A stretch of 6,949 nt of DNA, taken from positions 1-6,949 of the forward strand of contig JASLDG010000047.1 in NCBI GenBank assembly GCA_030146045.1. Direction: 5' to 3'. The notes under the pieces were generated by a model. It was not told the DNA's origin. It saw only the letters and a list, made by a program, of their open reading frames with translations, and did not search any database. Below are positions 1-5,019 of the stretch, one piece after another. The position numbers were made by a program, and so were the translations under genes. The stretch comes from Candidatus Saccharimonadales bacterium (GTDB taxonomy: Bacteria; Patescibacteriota; Saccharimonadia; Saccharimonadales; Saccharimonadaceae). Positions within the stretch are counted from its first letter, which is position 1. Each line of letters begins with the position of its first letter.

Positions 1-102
1 TTCTTGACGACCCACCGCGTATGGATTGTGACGGTGGGGATTATCTTCGCCATAGTTGATTTATTAATGGCGACAAATCATAAGGCCAAAAAAGAGCATT
101 AG
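1..102 (+). CDS. C-terminal end of an unidentified membrane protein (partial)
   Basis: Frame 1 is open from the first base to a TAG at 100-102, giving 33 residues. The piece starts FLTTHR, has one hydrophobic stretch (VWIVTVGIIFAIVDLLMA, about residues 7-24), and ends in a lysine-rich tail (NHKAKKEH). That is the usual look of a last transmembrane helix followed by a cytoplasmic basic tail. The gene begins outside the window, so neither family nor function can be named. Frame 2 closes at once, and frame 3 closes after about 18 codons with no such pattern. The metK promoter -10 box begins six bases after this stop, so the two genes are packed tightly but probably transcribed separately. I am fairly sure this is coding and cannot identify it. 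Confidence 0.5.
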   Translation, partial: FLTTHRVWIVTVGIIFAIVDLLMATNHKAKKEH

Positions 103-104
103 CA

Positions 105-113
105 TGCTATACT
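105..113 (+). promoter_or_regulatory. Extended -10 promoter of the metK leader
   Basis: TGCTATACT is an extended -10 element (TG at 105-106, hexamer at 108-113). No good -35 is visible 16-18 bases upstream. Transcription would start near 119-121, just ahead of the riboswitch P1 helix at 136, so the whole aptamer would be in the transcript. Confidence 0.55.
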
Positions 114-133
114 GGTAAAGTAAATTAACAAAA

Positions 134-242
134 CGTATCTAGAGTGCAGCGAGAGAACGAGCTCGATGACCTGCCAGCAACCAGCCTCTTACTTTGTAAT
201 GCGGACACGGTGCTACTTCTCGCCCTTGATGGGACAGATAAT
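134..242 (+). ncRNA. SAM-I-family riboswitch aptamer
   Basis: This stretch carries the conserved core of the SAM-I (S-box) aptamer in the right order. P1 is TATCT (136-140) paired with AGATA (236-240), followed by the AGAG of J1/2 (141-144). P2 is GCAG (146-149) with CTGC (171-174), then a kink-turn-like junction with CGATGA (164-169), then an inner helix CGAG (150-153) with CTCG (162-165). Next come the invariant GCAACC (177-182), a P3 arm closed by ACC (180-182) and GGT (209-211) with an inner TTAC/GTAA hairpin (189-192/195-198), and the conserved GGTGCTA (209-215). A short P4 (CCC 223-225 with GGG 231-233) leads into the typical ACAGATA end. It sits directly before metK, the SAM synthetase gene, the expected target of product feedback. 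The subtype (SAM-I versus a SAM-I/IV variant) is not settled by eye. Confidence 0.86.
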
Positions 243-250
243 TAGTGATG

Positions 251-301
251 ACTCCTTTGTATCTTGCCCGAGACAGCGGCGGAAAGATGCGTGAAAGGAG
301 T
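251..301 (+). promoter_or_regulatory. Expression platform: hairpin sequestering the metK Shine-Dalgarno
   Basis: ACTCCTTT (251-258) is a perfect 8-base complement of AAAGGAGT (294-301), which contains the metK Shine-Dalgarno. The helix can continue inside with GTATCTT (259-265) against AAGATGC (284-290, one G-U pair), and GCC (266-268) with GGC (278-280). No U-run follows the stem, so this is a translational rather than a transcription-termination platform. GTATCT at 259-264 repeats the P1 left strand at 135-140, so AGATA (236-240) could pair with either copy. I infer that SAM binding fixes P1 and leaves the sequestering hairpin free to form (OFF). Without SAM, AGATA could pair at 260-264 and loosen it (ON). 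Confidence 0.75.
294..300 (+). promoter_or_regulatory. metK Shine-Dalgarno (riboswitch-controlled)
   Basis: AAAGGAG lies 8 bases before the ATG at 309. It is the strongest ribosome binding site in the window and is the part hidden by the ACTCCTTT strand at 251-258. It decides the start codon in favour of 309 over the upstream TTG at 264. Confidence 0.8.
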
Positions 302-308
302 ATTTTTA

Positions 309-1289
309 ATGTCAAAGTATCGAACAGCCGAGAGCGTATCGCCAAAACATCCGGATAAATTATGCGACCAAATCAGTGATGCGGTTCTGGATGCACACCT
401 AAGCAAAGATCCAGATGCGCGTGTTGCGGTGGACGTAGCGGGCGGACATGGCGCTGTATTTGTGACCGGTGAAGTGACTTCGCGCGCAGGAGTGGTGGAC
501 GTGCCTGCAATTGTGCAGCGCATTGCTGGTGATGTGGAAGTGGTTGAGAAGTTGAGTGCGCAGAGTACTGAAATCGCCCAAGGGGTTGATATTGGAGGTG
601 CTGGTGATCAGGGGGTGATGGTGGGCTATGCAACCAGCGAGACTCCAGAGCACCTCCCGCTTGAGGTTGTGCTGTCGCGTTCGCTGAACCAGTTTTTGTA
701 TAAAGTCTGGCCATTTGATGGCAAAACACAGGTGACATTGCATGATGATACGATCGTGAGTATTGTAGCGAGTTTTCAGAATGCACCAAAGACAGAATTG
801 ACACTCGCGGTACAGGAATGGGCGCGTCAGTATGGGTACTTTGCAAGCAAGCGTAACGATAATCCGGTGCTACATATAAATCCTGCGGGCGACTGGCATG
901 TTGGCGGATTTGATGCAGATGCCGGACTCACTGGTCGTAAGCTGGTGGTGGACAATTACGGTCCGCGTATCCCGATCGGTGGTGGCGCATTTAGCGGTAA
1001 AGACCCGAGCAAAGTTGATCGCTCGGCAGCATATATGGCACGACACATTGCCGTGCGGTATCTGGAGAAATTTCAAGCAGACGAGGTGTTTGTGCGACTT
1101 GCCTATGCGATTGGCTACGATCAGCCGCTTGAAGCAACGGCCGTTATTGATGGGACCGAGCGACGGGTTGAAGGGTTTGACTTAACGCCGCATGGTATTA
1201 TCAAAACGCTCAACCTCAAACAACCGATCTACGAAGCGACTGCACAGTATGGGCATTTTGGACATGCAGAATTCGCATGGGAAAAGTAG
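309..1289 (+). CDS. metK: S-adenosylmethionine synthetase (methionine adenosyltransferase)
   Basis: The 326-residue product makes S-adenosylmethionine from ATP and L-methionine in the cytoplasm. Signature motifs are intact: HPDK (14-17), the methionine-contact Glu in GEVT (E55), Gln in SAQS (Q85), GAGDQG (97-102), the D137/K139 pair, GLTGRK (206-211), the Lys/Asp-rich GGGAFSGKDPSKVDRSAAY (224-242), and a C-terminal YGHFG. Bacterial MetK is usually about 380-400 residues. The missing length is mainly in the loop before the QGVD/GAGDQG motif and in the middle region. Two departures from the E. coli enzyme stand out: the K+-site Glu42 is Asp42, and the ATP-contact pair in NPTGRF reads NPAGDW (194-196). 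The ATG at 309 is chosen because AAAGGAG (294-300) lies at good spacing; a TTG at 264 would read through the regulatory hairpin. Regulation is probably by the SAM riboswitch just upstream. The family call is certain. Confidence 0.97.
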   Translation: MSKYRTAESVSPKHPDKLCDQISDAVLDAHLSKDPDARVAVDVAGGHGAVFVTGEVTSRAGVVDVPAIVQRIAGDVEVVEKLSAQSTEIAQGVDIGGAGDQGVMVGYATSETPEHLPLEVVLSRSLNQFLYKVWPFDGKTQVTLHDDTIVSIVASFQNAPKTELTLAVQEWARQYGYFASKRNDNPVLHINPAGDWHVGGFDADAGLTGRKLVVDNYGPRIPIGGGAFSGKDPSKVDRSAAYMARHIAVRYLEKFQADEVFVRLAYAIGYDQPLEATAVIDGTERRVEGFDLTPHGIIKTLNLKQPIYEATAQYGHFGHAEFAWEK

Positions 1290-1328
1290 AGTCGTAAACT
1301 CTTTTCGGGGTGATAGCGGGTGATCAAG

Positions 1329-1334
1329 TATACT
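1329..1334 (+). promoter_or_regulatory. Possible -10 box giving a leaderless start for the next gene
   Basis: TATACT ends six bases before the ATG at 1341, which would put the transcription start on or next to the start codon. It has no TG extension and no clear -35, so it is the weakest of the promoters called here. Its spacing to the ATG matches that seen at pgl. No terminator separates metK from this gene, so readthrough from metK is also possible. Confidence 0.35.
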
Positions 1335-1340
1335 GAGAGT

Positions 1341-1673
1341 ATGGTGATTGACGTAAAAGCATCCATTCTTGCCGTGCGGGCGATTGGAAGTCAGTTTGGG
1401 CTTCAAATATGGAATCAAGTAGCTTTGATTACAGCACTAGTGGCCGTAATAAGTGGCGGCCTCCTTGTTTGGCTCATTTCGATGAGTGGTTGGTGGTGGC
1501 TGCTTGCGGTTGTATTTGGTATCGTATTTTCGGTCGCTATTACCCTCATGGTCGTGTTTCGGCTCCTCTTGAATTATGTCAATCCGGCGCAAACATCCGA
1601 GCAGAAACAAATAGTGAAGGCGTTTGCCGAGAAAGTTCAGTTTGACAAGAGTTTGTTGGAACGCCCAAAATGA
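1341..1673 (+). CDS. Small membrane protein of unknown function, two transmembrane helices
   Basis: The 110-residue product has a short amphipathic N-terminus (MVIDVKASILAVRAIG), two hydrophobic helices (about residues 28-47 and 52-79, separated by SMSGWWW), and a soluble charged C-terminal tail (about 81-110) that looks helical. I do not recognise the family. The ATG at 1341 is preferred because a -10-like TATACT ends six bases upstream; an in-frame GTG at 1320 (117 residues) is possible, with only a weak GGGG upstream. The last codons are CCA AAA TGA, with CCCAAAA placed exactly as a -1 slippery heptamer, and the stop overlaps the ATG of a 42-codon ORF. The true product may therefore be longer by frameshifting, or the gene may be split. 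It precedes a bidirectional terminator. Confidence 0.7.
   Translation: MVIDVKASILAVRAIGSQFGLQIWNQVALITALVAVISGGLLVWLISMSGWWWLLAVVFGIVFSVAITLMVVFRLLLNYVNPAQTSEQKQIVKAFAEKVQFDKSLLERPK
1664..1670 (+). other. CCCAAAA candidate -1 frameshift site at the stop codon
   Basis: In the upstream frame this reads C CCA AAA followed directly by TGA (1671-1673), the X XXY YYZ arrangement of a -1 slippery heptamer. A -1 slip gives CCC AAA and then ATG ATC, entering the frame of the 42-codon ORF. A downstream stem is only weakly supported (GATAC 1690-1694 with GTATC 1723-1727). Simple stop-start coupling is the competing reading. Confidence 0.35.
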
Positions 1674-1798
1674 TCATCTTGTTTCGGGTGATACGAAGCG
1701 TCGCGGCGCCATCGTCTGAGAAGTATCTCGAAAATATTTTTGAGTCTCGCAAGCTAAAGAAAGATTTTGAAGGTGTTGTCGAGGCGTTTCGGAGATAG
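1670..1798 (+). CDS. 42-residue ORF overlapping the previous stop (ATGA); separate peptide or frameshift extension
   Basis: An ATG at 1670 overlaps the TGA of the previous gene in an ATGA junction, the classic layout for translational coupling. A TTGGA at about 1655-1659 could serve as a weak ribosome site. The product starts MIILFRVIRSVAAPSSEKY and ends KKDFEGVVEAFRR. It has a short hydrophobic start, then a charged and probably helical tail. It lacks a signal peptide or a full transmembrane segment. The reading frame fits smoothly onto the upstream protein's C-terminus (LLERPK then MIILFRVIRS), so I suspect the two parts belong to one domain made either by -1 frameshifting or from a gene split by a frameshift. 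No known family recognised. The stop lies eight bases before the terminator stem, which supports it as the end of the transcription unit. Confidence 0.5.
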   Translation: MIILFRVIRSVAAPSSEKYLENIFESRKLKKDFEGVVEAFRR

Positions 1799-1805
1799 GT
1801 AGGTA

Positions 1806-1852
1806 CTCCATAGAAAAAGACTCATCATCACGATGAGTCTTTTTCTATGGAG
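1806..1852. terminator. Bidirectional intrinsic terminator (21-bp perfect inverted repeat)
   Basis: The left arm (1806-1826) and right arm (1832-1852) are perfectly complementary over 21 bp around a 5-base loop (ATCAC, 1827-1831). The core is GACTCATC/GATGAGTC flanked by A5 on the left and T5 on the right, so each strand reads stem then U-run. On the plus strand it ends the 1341/1670 unit; on the minus strand it ends tRNA-Lys and perhaps pgl. The right arm contains the tRNA's encoded CCA and discriminator base (1848-1851). Confidence 0.88.
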
Positions 1853-1924
1853 GGACCACTGGGGCTTGAACCCAGGACACCCTGCTTAAAAGGCAGGTGC
1901 TCTAACCAGCTGAGCTATGGTCCC
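1848..1924 (-). tRNA. tRNA-Lys (anticodon UUU), CCA encoded
   Basis: Read on the minus strand, the cloverleaf is complete. The acceptor stem is GGGACCA (1924-1918) with TGGTCCC (1858-1852); the D arm contains AGCTGGTTAGA; the anticodon stem is CCTGC/GCAGG with loop CTTTTAA, hence anticodon UUU for lysine codons AAA/AAG. The T arm contains GGGTTCAAGCCCC-type pairing with TTC, and CCA is encoded at 1850-1848. The base before CCA is U (1851 is A on the plus strand), an unusual discriminator, since lysine tRNAs normally have A or G there. A strong promoter lies 35-60 bases upstream and a terminator begins inside the 3' end. Identity by anticodon is secure. Confidence 0.95.
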
Positions 1925-1958
1925 ATATACGTGAAAGGTGCTTATAAAAGCTCCTAAC

Positions 1959-1987
1959 AGTCTAGCATGTACGGGGGTCAGTGTCAA
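1959..1987 (-). promoter_or_regulatory. Strong promoter for tRNA-Lys
   Basis: On the minus strand, TTGACA (1987-1982), a 17-base spacer and TAGACT (1964-1959) with an extended TG (TGCTAGACT) form a near-consensus sigma-70-type promoter. Transcription would start near 1952, giving a leader of roughly 27 bases before the tRNA 5' end at 1924. The -35 box overlaps the pgl stop codon (1984-1986). Confidence 0.8.
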
Positions 1988-2661
1988 GATGGAATGTCGG
2001 TGAGCCATAACGCCTTGGTGACGCGAGCGGCTTGAGAGATCGGTAGGGTTGAGCCGGGGCTTTGAGCGGCGTGAAATGCTTCGGATTTATCCGCACCAGT
2101 AGCGAGGATGACAGTGTGGGCTGCTCGTTCGAGCGCAGCGAGGGTGAGGCTGATGCGATCAGAAGGGGGTTTGGGTGAGTTATGGACGGGAGCGACCAGT
2201 CTGGTATCGTTGGGATTAAAATCAGGATGGTTAGGGAAAAGCGAAAGGGTGTGGCCGTCATCACCCATGCCCAGCCAGACGAGATCGAAACGATTGATCG
2301 GCGCAATGTGTGCTTGATAGTCATCAGCGGCTTGTTCGGCCGGTCCAATCGAGCGGGGTCGAATAAACGAAGCTATTGGTAGGTGTTGGAGGACAAGTGC
2401 ATCGATGGCGTTCCAGTTGTTGTCGGGCGAATCGGGTGTGCTGATCCGTTCATCGCCAAGTAAGAAGGTGACCTGTGACCAGTTGACTGCCTCTTGGTAT
2501 TCATCGGCAATAATCTGATAGGCGAGTGCCGGTGTCGAGCCCCCAGCTAGCACCCAAGTAGCGTGGCCATGGGTTGCGATGGCGGCGGTGAGCGTGGTGA
2601 TAGCATCGCGGACGGCTACACGTGCGACAGCTTCGGGAGAGGCGAAAAGGCGGATATCCAT
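1984..2661 (-). CDS. pgl: 6-phosphogluconolactonase
   Basis: The 225-residue product is a cytoplasmic hydrolase of the DevB/Pgl type, opening 6-phosphoglucono-lactone to 6-phosphogluconate in the oxidative pentose phosphate pathway. Visible motifs are GGSTP (40-44, phosphate-binding loop), GDER (69-72), the family signature GMGDDGHTLSLFP (131-143) with the catalytic-type His137, a PPSDRISLT segment (165-173), and ATGADKSEAF (188-197). Length matches the bacterial family (about 220-250). The start is ATG at 2661 because a minus-strand extended -10 (TGCTACAAT) ends six bases before it. An upstream in-frame ATG at 2724 would run through both divergent promoters and into comEC. The gene has no Shine-Dalgarno and is probably translated from a leaderless message. 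It is divergent from comEC and lies upstream of tRNA-Lys on the same strand. NagB-like deaminases share the fold, but the DGHT signature favours Pgl. Confidence 0.92.
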   Translation of the reverse strand: MDIRLFASPEAVARVAVRDAITTLTAAIATHGHATWVLAGGSTPALAYQIIADEYQEAVNWSQVTFLLGDERISTPDSPDNNWNAIDALVLQHLPIASFIRPRSIGPAEQAADDYQAHIAPINRFDLVWLGMGDDGHTLSLFPNHPDFNPNDTRLVAPVHNSPKPPSDRISLTLAALERAAHTVILATGADKSEAFHAAQSPGSTLPISQAARVTKALWLTDIPS

Positions 2662-2667
2662 AGAATT

Positions 2668-2676
2668 ATTGTAGCA
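2668..2676 (-). promoter_or_regulatory. Extended -10 promoter of pgl (leaderless)
   Basis: On the minus strand TGCTACAAT spans 2676-2668, and the ATG begins at 2661, six bases after the -10 box. The predicted transcription start is therefore the A of the ATG. The corresponding -35 position (2696-2691, TTCTAT) is poor and coincides with the comEC -10 box. Confidence 0.65.
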
Positions 2677-2688
2677 TTCCGACGATGC

Positions 2689-2697
2689 TGATAGAAT
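2689..2697 (+). promoter_or_regulatory. Extended -10 promoter of comEC (leaderless)
   Basis: TGATAGAAT spans 2689-2697, with the ATG at 2705 seven bases later. A partial -35 (TTGTAG, 2669-2674) at 17-base spacing overlaps the pgl -10 box. It supports the start at 2705 rather than the in-frame ATG at 2696, which lies inside the -10 hexamer. Confidence 0.6.
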
Positions 2698-2704
2698 GCT
2701 GAGT

Positions 2705-4156
2705 ATGAATGGGTGGCGGTTCAAACGGCGTGTACATGTTTCGTGGTTGATTGCGTGGCTGTGTGTTGGACTTGTTTCCGGTGCGGCGCTCGCGCAAGGC
2801 TGGTCAGGGTTTCATAGTCTTGCGTGGCCGATTATTGCGATAGTGATGTGCGGGATTGTGATGTGGCGTAAAGTGGTGCTATTGGTACCGCTTATTGTCT
2901 TAGCTGGTGTATTATTTGGGTTGTGGCGTGGTTCGATTGGCCAAGATCAACTGCGTGTGTACCAGCAGCTATATGGGAGCTCGCCGCAGATCAGGGGGTC
3001 GGTGATTGAAGATGTTGATACCGATGCGCATGGTATGGTGACAATGCGGCTTGGTGCTGTGATATCAGACGGACATCCGCTGCCGGGTAAATTGTGGGTA
3101 ACAGCGCAGACGAAATATGACGTGAAGCGTGGCGATACGGTGACCGTAAAAGGCAAGCTGAAACCAGGATTTGGGAATTTTGCCGGTGCTCTCTATCGAG
3201 CAAAAGTGGAAAGCGTACAGCGACCCGAACCTGGTGATGTAGCGCGTGTCGTGCGCGATTGGTTTGCCGACCATGTACGCATGGCGATTCATGATCCGGC
3301 GGCAAGTTTGGGGATTGGGTATTTGGTGGGACAAAAACGAGGACTACCCGAAGAGCTGGCGGAAGCATTAAAAATTGCTGGTTTGACTCATGTTGTAGTG
3401 GCGAGTGGGTATAATTTGACGATTTTGGTGCGTTTGGCGCGTCGGCTATTTGAGCGCGCGTCGAAATATTTGGCAACATTGTCGGCGAGTCTGTTGATTC
3501 TGAGTTTTATGGCAGTAACAGGTAGTAGCCCGAGTATGTCACGCGCCGGTCTGGTGGCGGGCCTGAGTTTGGCAGCGTGGTATTACGGCCGCTCATTTCA
3601 TCCGTTGGTATTACTGCCATTTGCGGCAGCGGTAACTGTGTTGATCGATCCGAGCTATGCGTGGAATGACCTTGGCTGGCAGTTGAGTTTTGCGGCTTTT
3701 GCGGGTGTGATGATTCTCGCACCGCTACTGCAGCGGTACTTTTTTGGTGATAAAAAGCCGGGTACAGTTCGGCAAATTTTGGGCGAGACGATTGCGGCAC
3801 ACATCGTGACGCTACCGATTTTGGTGGCGGCTTTCGGGGTGTTTAGCAACGTGGCGGTGTTCGCGAATGTACTGGTGCTGCCGTTTGTGCCGCTGGCAAT
3901 GTTGCTGACATTTATCGCGGGCGTCGGTACGCTGGTGATGCCGGCGATAGCTTCACTGGTTGGACTACCCGCCCAATGGCTGCTCGACTACATGATTTGG
4001 ATAGCAATTTATTTGGCAAAACTGCCGTGGGCACAAACAGAATTTGCGATGAATGGATGGGGTGTGGCCATCGTGTATGCACTGCTGGTGACAGTGTGTA
4101 TGTGGTTGATGCGAGCTACTAAATACAATTTGCGCGAGAGTAATATTATTGAATAG
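2705..4156 (+). CDS. comEC: ComEC/Rec2-type DNA-uptake channel, lacking the metallo-beta-lactamase domain
   Basis: The 483-residue inner-membrane protein matches the ComEC/Rec2 channel that moves single-stranded DNA into the cytoplasm. Two or three N-terminal helices (about 12-75) precede an OB-fold-like extracellular part (about 90-175, with RGDTVTVKGKLKPGFGNF), then the Competence domain (about 203-470). Diagnostic blocks are LGIGYLVGQKRGLPEELAEA (202-221), GLTHVVVASGYNL (226-238), SMSRAGLVAGL (277-287), DLGWQLSFAAFAG (322-334) and AAHIVTLPILVAAFGVFSN (364-382). Typical ComEC is 700-800 residues with a C-terminal beta-lactamase-like nuclease domain. Here the chain stops soon after the last helix (LLVTVCMWLMR) with a short tail, TAG at 4154-4156. 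A separate nuclease could be encoded elsewhere. The start at 2705 follows from the promoter position. No terminator is seen before yebC. Confidence 0.93.
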   Translation: MNGWRFKRRVHVSWLIAWLCVGLVSGAALAQGWSGFHSLAWPIIAIVMCGIVMWRKVVLLVPLIVLAGVLFGLWRGSIGQDQLRVYQQLYGSSPQIRGSVIEDVDTDAHGMVTMRLGAVISDGHPLPGKLWVTAQTKYDVKRGDTVTVKGKLKPGFGNFAGALYRAKVESVQRPEPGDVARVVRDWFADHVRMAIHDPAASLGIGYLVGQKRGLPEELAEALKIAGLTHVVVASGYNLTILVRLARRLFERASKYLATLSASLLILSFMAVTGSSPSMSRAGLVAGLSLAAWYYGRSFHPLVLLPFAAAVTVLIDPSYAWNDLGWQLSFAAFAGVMILAPLLQRYFFGDKKPGTVRQILGETIAAHIVTLPILVAAFGVFSNVAVFANVLVLPFVPLAMLLTFIAGVGTLVMPAIASLVGLPAQWLLDYMIWIAIYLAKLPWAQTEFAMNGWGVAIVYALLVTVCMWLMRATKYNLRESNIIE

Positions 4157-4185
4157 AGGCTAGGCTGGAAAGAGGGATTCATATC

Positions 4186-4194
4186 TGTTACAAT
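4186..4194 (+). promoter_or_regulatory. Extended -10 promoter of yebC
   Basis: TGTTACAAT spans 4186-4194, with a partial -35 (TGGAAA, 4166-4171) at 17-base spacing. Transcription would start near 4201, leaving a leader of about 33 bases that carries GGAG (4222-4225) eight bases before the ATG. Unlike pgl and comEC, this gene has a normal leader and ribosome site. Confidence 0.65.
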
Positions 4195-4233
4195 AAAAGA
4201 AATACGATATAAATCAACACTGGAGATTCGATT

Positions 4234-4959
4234 ATGTCAGGACACAGTAAATGGTCGACAATTAAACGTGAAAAGGGTGCCAAAGACGCCAAGCGCGGCG
4301 CGGTATTTACCAAAATTGGCAATCAGATTGCGATTGCAGCCCGCAGTGGTACTGACCCAAGTATGAATTCGGCGCTGGCAATGGCTATCGAAAAAGCCAA
4401 GCAAGCTAACATGCCTAATGCGAATATTCAGCGAGCGATTGACCGCGTAAACGATAAGAACGCGGCAGTGCTTGAAGAGATTACTTATGAGGGTATGGGC
4501 CCTGGTGGTGTTGGTATTATTATCGAAACCGCAACGGACAATAAAAACCGGACATTCCCTGATGTGCGCAATGCGCTTGCTAAAAATGGCGGTCGGATTG
4601 CCGACGCGGGCAGTGTGATGTTCCAGTTTGCTCGGAAAGGTGTCATTACCGTGGCGGCGACTGGTGAAGACGCACTACTGACGGTGCTTGACGCAGGCGC
4701 CGAAGATGCGAACGAAGAAGATGGGGAAATTGTCGTCTATACTGACCAAAAAGATTTAGCAAAAGTTCGTAGTGCTATCAAGGATGCTGGTTATGATGTA
4801 AAAGATGCTGAGCTGCAATATGTGGCGAATGCCGAAATTGAGGTAGCTGAGACAGAAACGGCCGAAAAGCTACTGAAGGTGCTTGATGCACTCGATGATT
4901 TAGATGATGTAGTCAATGTCCATACGAATGCGGATATTACCGCACCAATTGACGAATAG
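4234..4959 (+). CDS. yebC: YebC/PmpR family protein
   Basis: The 241-residue cytoplasmic protein carries the family's N-terminal block MSGHSKWSTIKREKGAKDAKRG (GHSKW at 3-7), then FTKIGNQIAIAARSG, AIEKAKQANMPNANIQRAI (51-69), and the central YEGMGPGGVGIIIE (85-98). The length is that of the family (about 240-250). YebC proteins are annotated as transcriptional regulators of the PmpR type; more recent work links family members to ribosomes stalled on proline stretches, so the regulator label should be held loosely. The acidic C-terminal third (ALDDLDDVVNVHTNADI) is normal for the family. GGAG at 4222-4225 fixes the start. yebC usually sits directly before ruvC; here the surface-protein gene lies between them. 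Confidence 0.96.
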   Translation: MSGHSKWSTIKREKGAKDAKRGAVFTKIGNQIAIAARSGTDPSMNSALAMAIEKAKQANMPNANIQRAIDRVNDKNAAVLEEITYEGMGPGGVGIIIETATDNKNRTFPDVRNALAKNGGRIADAGSVMFQFARKGVITVAATGEDALLTVLDAGAEDANEEDGEIVVYTDQKDLAKVRSAIKDAGYDVKDAELQYVANAEIEVAETETAEKLLKVLDALDDLDDVVNVHTNADITAPIDE

Positions 4960-4960
4960 T

Positions 4961-4990
4961 TTGACAAGCTCTATTTAAGCCTGCTATAAC
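4961..4990 (+). promoter_or_regulatory. Strong promoter of the lamin-tail surface-protein gene
   Basis: TTGACA (4961-4966), 18 bases, then TATAAC (4985-4990) with an extended TG (TGCTATAAC). It begins one base after the yebC stop codon. Transcription would start near 4997, about 23 bases before the GTG at 5020. Apart from the tRNA promoter it is the best promoter in the window, suggesting high expression. Confidence 0.78.
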
Positions 4991-5019
4991 AAAAGCATAA
5001 TCATAACCGTAAGAAATAA

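Noticed and set aside
264..308. TTG start extending metK by 15 residues
   Set aside because: The extension would be encoded by the riboswitch expression platform, matches no MetK N-terminus, and the ATG at 309 has a strong AAAGGAG at proper spacing.
373..846. 157- and 114-codon open frames on the minus strand inside metK
   Set aside because: They are antisense to a clear metK, have His/Pro/Gln-rich low-quality translations, no promoter or ribosome site, and no recognisable motif.
1806..1852. Mobile-element terminal inverted repeat or attachment site at the tRNA 3' end
   Set aside because: The arms are 5 bases apart with A5/T5 flanks typical of a terminator; there is no integrase, no direct repeat of the tRNA end, and no sign of inserted DNA.
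2662..2724. Upstream ATG giving pgl a 21-residue N-terminal extension
   Set aside because: It would overlap comEC and run through both divergent promoters; the family N-terminus fits the ATG at 2661.
2991..3479. 162-codon minus-strand ORF inside comEC
   Set aside because: It lies opposite well-conserved ComEC motifs and its Pro/His/Gln-rich translation looks like an antisense shadow.
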